Positions 36,849 through 40,389 of a DNA stretch of 40,389 nucleotides are shown in pieces; the first letter of the stretch is position 1, and each line of letters starts with the position of its first letter. The notes beneath the pieces were generated by a model. That model saw only the letters and a program-made list of their open reading frames with translations. It searched no databases and was not told the DNA's origin. A program made the position numbers and the translations under genes. The DNA comes from Chloroflexota bacterium. GTDB taxonomy: Bacteria > Chloroflexota > Dehalococcoidia > Lucifugimonadales > Australimonadaceae. The stretch spans positions 1 through 40,389 of the forward strand of contig PBEP01000020.1 in assembly GCA_002719775.1 (NCBI GenBank), in the 5' to 3' direction.

Positions 36849-37634
36849 TTAGTAATATCCATCATCTTCATCGTCTAGTTCCTCAGGCGTTGTTAGAGGC
36901 TCGGAGCTAGCAGCAACTCCACCAGGAATTCCAAGAGCAGGGATTTTGGCATTTCGTTTATCATTGCGCTTCATGGATGTGCTCTCAGCTAGGCTAAGCA
37001 TAAGATCATAGTTTGATTTAAGTTGTTTTAAATCTAAATTATCTAAATCTATTACTATTGCGTTTACTCCCAAATCCCTCAGCATTTCAAGCTCTGTTTT
37101 TCCAGGGAATCTTTTTAAATGCACAAGCAACCATTTGCCAGTTACACTTCTTACGCGTGATATCTGGATTAAGTCAGTTAGCCTTAAATCTTCATTTTCG
37201 CATAGTGAGATCATGAAGCAATCAATAGGAATATCTTCAATAATTCTTAGGGTACTATCTTCCATTTCAGGATCAATTTTTAGAATTGATGATTGATCTT
37301 CAACTTTTAATACGCTCACTGGAGTAAGTGCAGAATTAAAAACTTGAAAATCTGAACCTTTGAAATTCTCACCCTTGGGAACTTTTGGCATAACACCCCA
37401 TAAAGTTCCTTCAAGCTTTTTTGATAATTTTGCAACTTGGGATTTCGTTGTAACATCAACCAATATTGCAGCGTCAATTGGTGATTTGCTAACAAGTAGC
37501 GCATCTGAGTCAGTGGCGACATTTGCGATTAAAAGCAATGGCGATTTTTTAATAGACTCTGCCTTTCTTCCAAATCCTATTGGTTGTGGAGAGTTTTGTG
37601 AGATTTGATCAAAGCTGTCTAATAATTTACTCAT
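36849..37634 (-). CDS. Hypothetical protein
   Basis: 261 aa ORF with acidic C-terminus; no recognised domain. Confidence 0.7.
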   Translation of the reverse strand: MSKLLDSFDQISQNSPQPIGFGRKAESIKKSPLLLIANVATDSDALLVSKSPIDAAILVDVTTKSQVAKLSKKLEGTLWGVMPKVPKGENFKGSDFQVFNSALTPVSVLKVEDQSSILKIDPEMEDSTLRIIEDIPIDCFMISLCENEDLRLTDLIQISRVRSVTGKWLLVHLKRFPGKTELEMLRDLGVNAIVIDLDNLDLKQLKSNYDLMLSLAESTSMKRNDKRNAKIPALGIPGGVAASSEPLTTPEELDDEDDGYY

Positions 37635-37722
37635 GTTTAGCGCCTTAGCTGATGATTGGCCAAATGGCCACGGTAACAGTATTCTAACTCATTGGCTTAT
37701 TTAAGGCTTCAAGGGGTTTAAG

Positions 37723-38436
37723 TTGGAACAAGAAATCTCAGTTTTGAAATACTTAGTTTCATCTGGAATAGGTTCAAGGAGAGTTTGCGCTTCTTTAATT
37801 ATGAAAGGTGAAGTCAAAGCTAACGGACAGTTAATTACTAGCCTAAAGCATTTAATTTCAAACCATGATTTACTGGAAGTGAGCGGGCAACAAATTAGTA
37901 TTGGACAAACCAAGAAAGTCCACTTAATTCTCAATAAACCAAAAGGATATTTATCTTCTGTTAGTGATGATAGGAATAGGCCTACTGTTTTAGATTTAGT
38001 GCCAGAAAAATATAAGGTGCCAGGATTAGTTCCAGCGGGACGATTGGATTATTTAAGCTCAGGTTTAATGATTCTGACCAATGATGGTGATTTGGTATAT
38101 CGCATTACTCATCCTAAATTTAAAATCGAAAAGGAATATCTAGTGTTTCTAGATAAACCACTTCTTGAATCAGATATTCAGAAATTAACTAGGGGATACA
38201 AGATAGAATCAGGGTTCGCTAGAGTTTTGGCTGTTAAGACAATAAATAGATCTAATAATCAATATTCTATTGTTCTCAATGAAGGGAAAAAACGCGAAAT
38301 CAGGCTATTGATTAAGGGCCTAGGAATCCATGTTAAGGACTTACAAAGAGTCAGGATTGGCCAAATTAGACTAGGTAGATTGGCATCTATGGACATTGCA
38401 CCCATGACTAAATTGCAAATCGAATCACTGCGTTAA
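37723..38436 (+). CDS. RluB/RsuA-family pseudouridine synthase
   Basis: S4-like N-terminus (LKYLVSSGIGSRRVCASLIMKGEVKANG) and catalytic PAGRLDYLSSGLMILTNDGDL. TTG start. Confidence 0.93.
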   Translation: MEQEISVLKYLVSSGIGSRRVCASLIMKGEVKANGQLITSLKHLISNHDLLEVSGQQISIGQTKKVHLILNKPKGYLSSVSDDRNRPTVLDLVPEKYKVPGLVPAGRLDYLSSGLMILTNDGDLVYRITHPKFKIEKEYLVFLDKPLLESDIQKLTRGYKIESGFARVLAVKTINRSNNQYSIVLNEGKKREIRLLIKGLGIHVKDLQRVRIGQIRLGRLASMDIAPMTKLQIESLR

Positions 38437-38445
38437 TTTCTTCTT

Positions 38446-40116
38446 TTACTCAGGCATTGGATATCCGTCGCTTCGACGATCAGTGCCTCCAATTCTCGTG
38501 TTACTTAAAGGATTTATTTGAATTAGCTGCACAGCGCCTGGTGTTTGGCCCTCGGGTACCGGCTTCACATCATGGCCTTTATTTGATAGCGACTTTAAGG
38601 TTTCATCATCAAACCCTTCTTCGAAGCGCAATTCAAACGGCAAATCGGATGTAGCTGGATCACTTCCTGGGAAATGATGCCATCTAGGAGTATCGGCTGC
38701 AGCCTGTACGTTCACTCCATAATCCAATAGGGCCGTAATCATCTGGATGTTCCAAGATGGTTGACGGTCTCCTCCCGGGGTACCTCCTACCAAGATTGGG
38801 CGTCCATCCTTAATAACCATATAAGCTTGAATTGTATTCATGCTTCGTTTAAGAGGAGCAATCACATTAGGGTGATTTTCGACTAAATAGAATCCCCTAC
38901 CAGCCCTATCGTTCAATAAGACTCCTGTGTTTCCAGCGACAAATCCTGAACCAAAATATTGAGATAGGCTGTGGATAAATGATACACAGTTACCCTGTGA
39001 ATCAATTACGTTGAAGTACGAAGTACTTTGAGAAGTCCCAGACTGAAGTTGATCAGGAGTTCCTGCGCTTGGATCATTTGACGAGAATTTTGGATCAATA
39101 CTTTCAGATCGGATTTTTGCATATTCTTTGCTAATAATTGTATTTAAAGGTACGTCAATAAAATCAGGGTCACCGAGGTAGTTTAGGCGGTCTATAAACC
39201 CTAACTTCAGCGCTTCTACCATCAAATGGATAGATTCGGCAGAACCCCAGCCCATCGAGCGCAAGTCGTAATTCTCCAAAATATTAAGTACTTCTAAAAG
39301 CATGTAACCTTGTGAAGGCGGGGCGCTGGCGAAGACTGTATTGCCTCTATAATTTGTAGATGCTTGAGCTTCAGTGACAACCGTTTTTTGGCCAGCTAAA
39401 TCCTCAGATGTCATCAACCCGCCTGCGCTGATAATCGCATCGGCTATTTCTTGAGCTAATGCGCCCTGATAAAATTCATCAATTCCCTTACTTGAGATTC
39501 TTCTTAATGTTTCGGCTAAGTCTTTTTGCACTAGAAGGTCACCTGGCACAAAAGGAAAATCTCCATTTAAGTAGATTTTCTTTGTAGAGGGGTAATTCGA
39601 TATTTTGTCTTTATATGCTTCGAAGTAAGTACCAATTCTACCGGGCAATGGAAAACCTTGGTCAGCTAGCCTTATTGCAGGTGCAATTAAATTGGCTAAG
39701 TCTTGAGTTCCGAATTGCTCTAATATAGTTTGCCAAGCATGCAATTCCCCGGGCACCGTTGGCGTAAGCGGCCCTTCTGGGGGCATTTTTGTATAGCCTT
39801 TCGAAGTGAAATACTCTGCTGTCGCATTTTTTGGTGCGCGACCACTACCAGTGATGTCGTAGACCTTCCCACTTGAAGATTCATAGAGAAGGGCAAAAAC
39901 CTCACCGCCAATACCACACATTGGAGGTAATACAACAGCTTCTGCAGCTGCCACTGCTATGGCTGCATCAAATGCATTGCCACCAGACTTGAGAACATTT
40001 GCACCAATTGAACCGGCTAAAGGAGATGCTGAACAAACCAAACCACCCTGAGTGAGGACGGCACTTCTAGTTGAAGACACATAACTGGCATTGTTCTTTA
40101 GCATAAATTCATCCAT
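38446..40116 (-). CDS. ggt: Gamma-glutamyltransferase family protein
   Basis: SPLAGSIGANVLKSGGNAFDAAIAVAAAEAVVLPPMCGIGGE; STSYFNVIDSQGN (nucleophilic Thr region); GTPGGDRQPSWNIQM. Confidence 0.95.
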   Translation of the reverse strand: MDEFMLKNNASYVSSTRSAVLTQGGLVCSASPLAGSIGANVLKSGGNAFDAAIAVAAAEAVVLPPMCGIGGEVFALLYESSSGKVYDITGSGRAPKNATAEYFTSKGYTKMPPEGPLTPTVPGELHAWQTILEQFGTQDLANLIAPAIRLADQGFPLPGRIGTYFEAYKDKISNYPSTKKIYLNGDFPFVPGDLLVQKDLAETLRRISSKGIDEFYQGALAQEIADAIISAGGLMTSEDLAGQKTVVTEAQASTNYRGNTVFASAPPSQGYMLLEVLNILENYDLRSMGWGSAESIHLMVEALKLGFIDRLNYLGDPDFIDVPLNTIISKEYAKIRSESIDPKFSSNDPSAGTPDQLQSGTSQSTSYFNVIDSQGNCVSFIHSLSQYFGSGFVAGNTGVLLNDRAGRGFYLVENHPNVIAPLKRSMNTIQAYMVIKDGRPILVGGTPGGDRQPSWNIQMITALLDYGVNVQAAADTPRWHHFPGSDPATSDLPFELRFEEGFDDETLKSLSNKGHDVKPVPEGQTPGAVQLIQINPLSNTRIGGTDRRSDGYPMPE

Positions 40117-40223
40117 TTCGTATTATTTAGAAATAATCCTTAGAGTTGTTACCCCTTAAAGATAGATGTTTGATTCAAAAGCGTCAAAAAGTCGATATTT
40201 ATCGAAATAACTCATTATTATGT

Positions 40224-40252
40224 TTGAAAAATTATATTTTGAGGCTTAATAT
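40224..40252 (+). promoter_or_regulatory. Predicted sigma70-type promoter
   Basis: TTGAAA (40224-40229), 17-nt spacer, TAATAT (40247-40252). Confidence 0.6.
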
Positions 40253-40258
40253 GCCAGT

Positions 40259-40309
40259 ATCCGTTTCACGGATCATCATGAGGACTTGTGTCCGTATGAG
40301 GAGGCGCAA
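40259..40309 (+). promoter_or_regulatory. Compact structured 5' leader: two hairpins then Shine-Dalgarno
   Basis: Hairpin 1 ATCCGT-TTC-ACGGAT (40259-40273); hairpin 2 CATGAGGAC-TTGT-GTCCGTATG (40277-40298, one A.G mismatch and one G.U); AGGAGG before ATG at 40310. Confidence 0.5.
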
Positions 40310-40389
40310 ATGCCAGGAACGTTTACCGCAGCAAGTAGAGGACAGCTTGAAGCTGATGCTCCTTTAGGGGAGATTCCCAATTTAATAGG
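40310..40389 (+). CDS. 5' end of a CDS running off the window, product unknown
   Basis: ATG after AGGAGG; MPGTFTAASRGQLEADAPLGEIPNLI... open to the window end. Confidence 0.6.
   Translation, partial: MPGTFTAASRGQLEADAPLGEIPNLI

Noticed and set aside
38446-40116. Possible inactive gamma-glutamyltransferase because the usual TTHxSVVD reads TSYFNVID
   Set aside because: The nucleophile-position Thr aligns with the first T of the motif and other GGT motifs are intact, so inactivity is not supported.
40259-40309. Hammerhead-like or MS2-operator-like motif (CATGAGGA...)
   Set aside because: The conserved CUGANGA/GAAA hammerhead core is absent, and resemblance to the MS2 hairpin is short and probably coincidental.
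40278-40367. Upstream ORF starting at an ATG in the leader (MRTCVRMRRRKCQERL...)
   Set aside because: Overlaps the better-supported AGGAGG-preceded ORF in another frame and has no recognisable features.
1-40389. CRISPR array, toxin-antitoxin, restriction or phage-defence system
   Set aside because: No spaced direct repeats, nuclease, methylase, integrase or typical defence domains were recognised in the ORF translations.

Overview
Working only from the sequence, I read this as a roughly 40 kb chromosomal segment of a marine-type bacterium. Gene content (two enolase-superfamily dehydratases, two LLM-class flavin monooxygenases, Liv-type ABC transport, LutABC, a FedA-like membrane protein) suggests a SAR202-like Chloroflexota; this is inference, as no marker gene was tested. 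About 40 credible CDSs fill nearly all the sequence. Housekeeping genes include trmL, gmk, aroA, an M50 peptidase, an rluB-like pseudouridine synthase and ggt. Catabolic and transport gene sets include a liv operon with a fused LivH-LivM permease; a PhyH / alpha-beta hydrolase / LLM set; a 7-gene minus-strand run ending in a His-rich lipoprotein, a FedA-like membrane protein and an unknown; and lutABC plus a lipoprotein. No CRISPR, prophage, transposase or integrase was seen. The most unusual features are: (1) a displaced 3' half of a selenocysteine tRNA at about 235-300, whose last 20 nt are repeated exactly at 1-20, giving a possible att-like duplication with only about 214 bp between; (2) a strong consensus promoter followed by a compact two-hairpin 5' leader at the right edge; (3) a 14-bp perfect hairpin between livJ and livHM; (4) the His-rich / FedA-like / unknown gene triplet.
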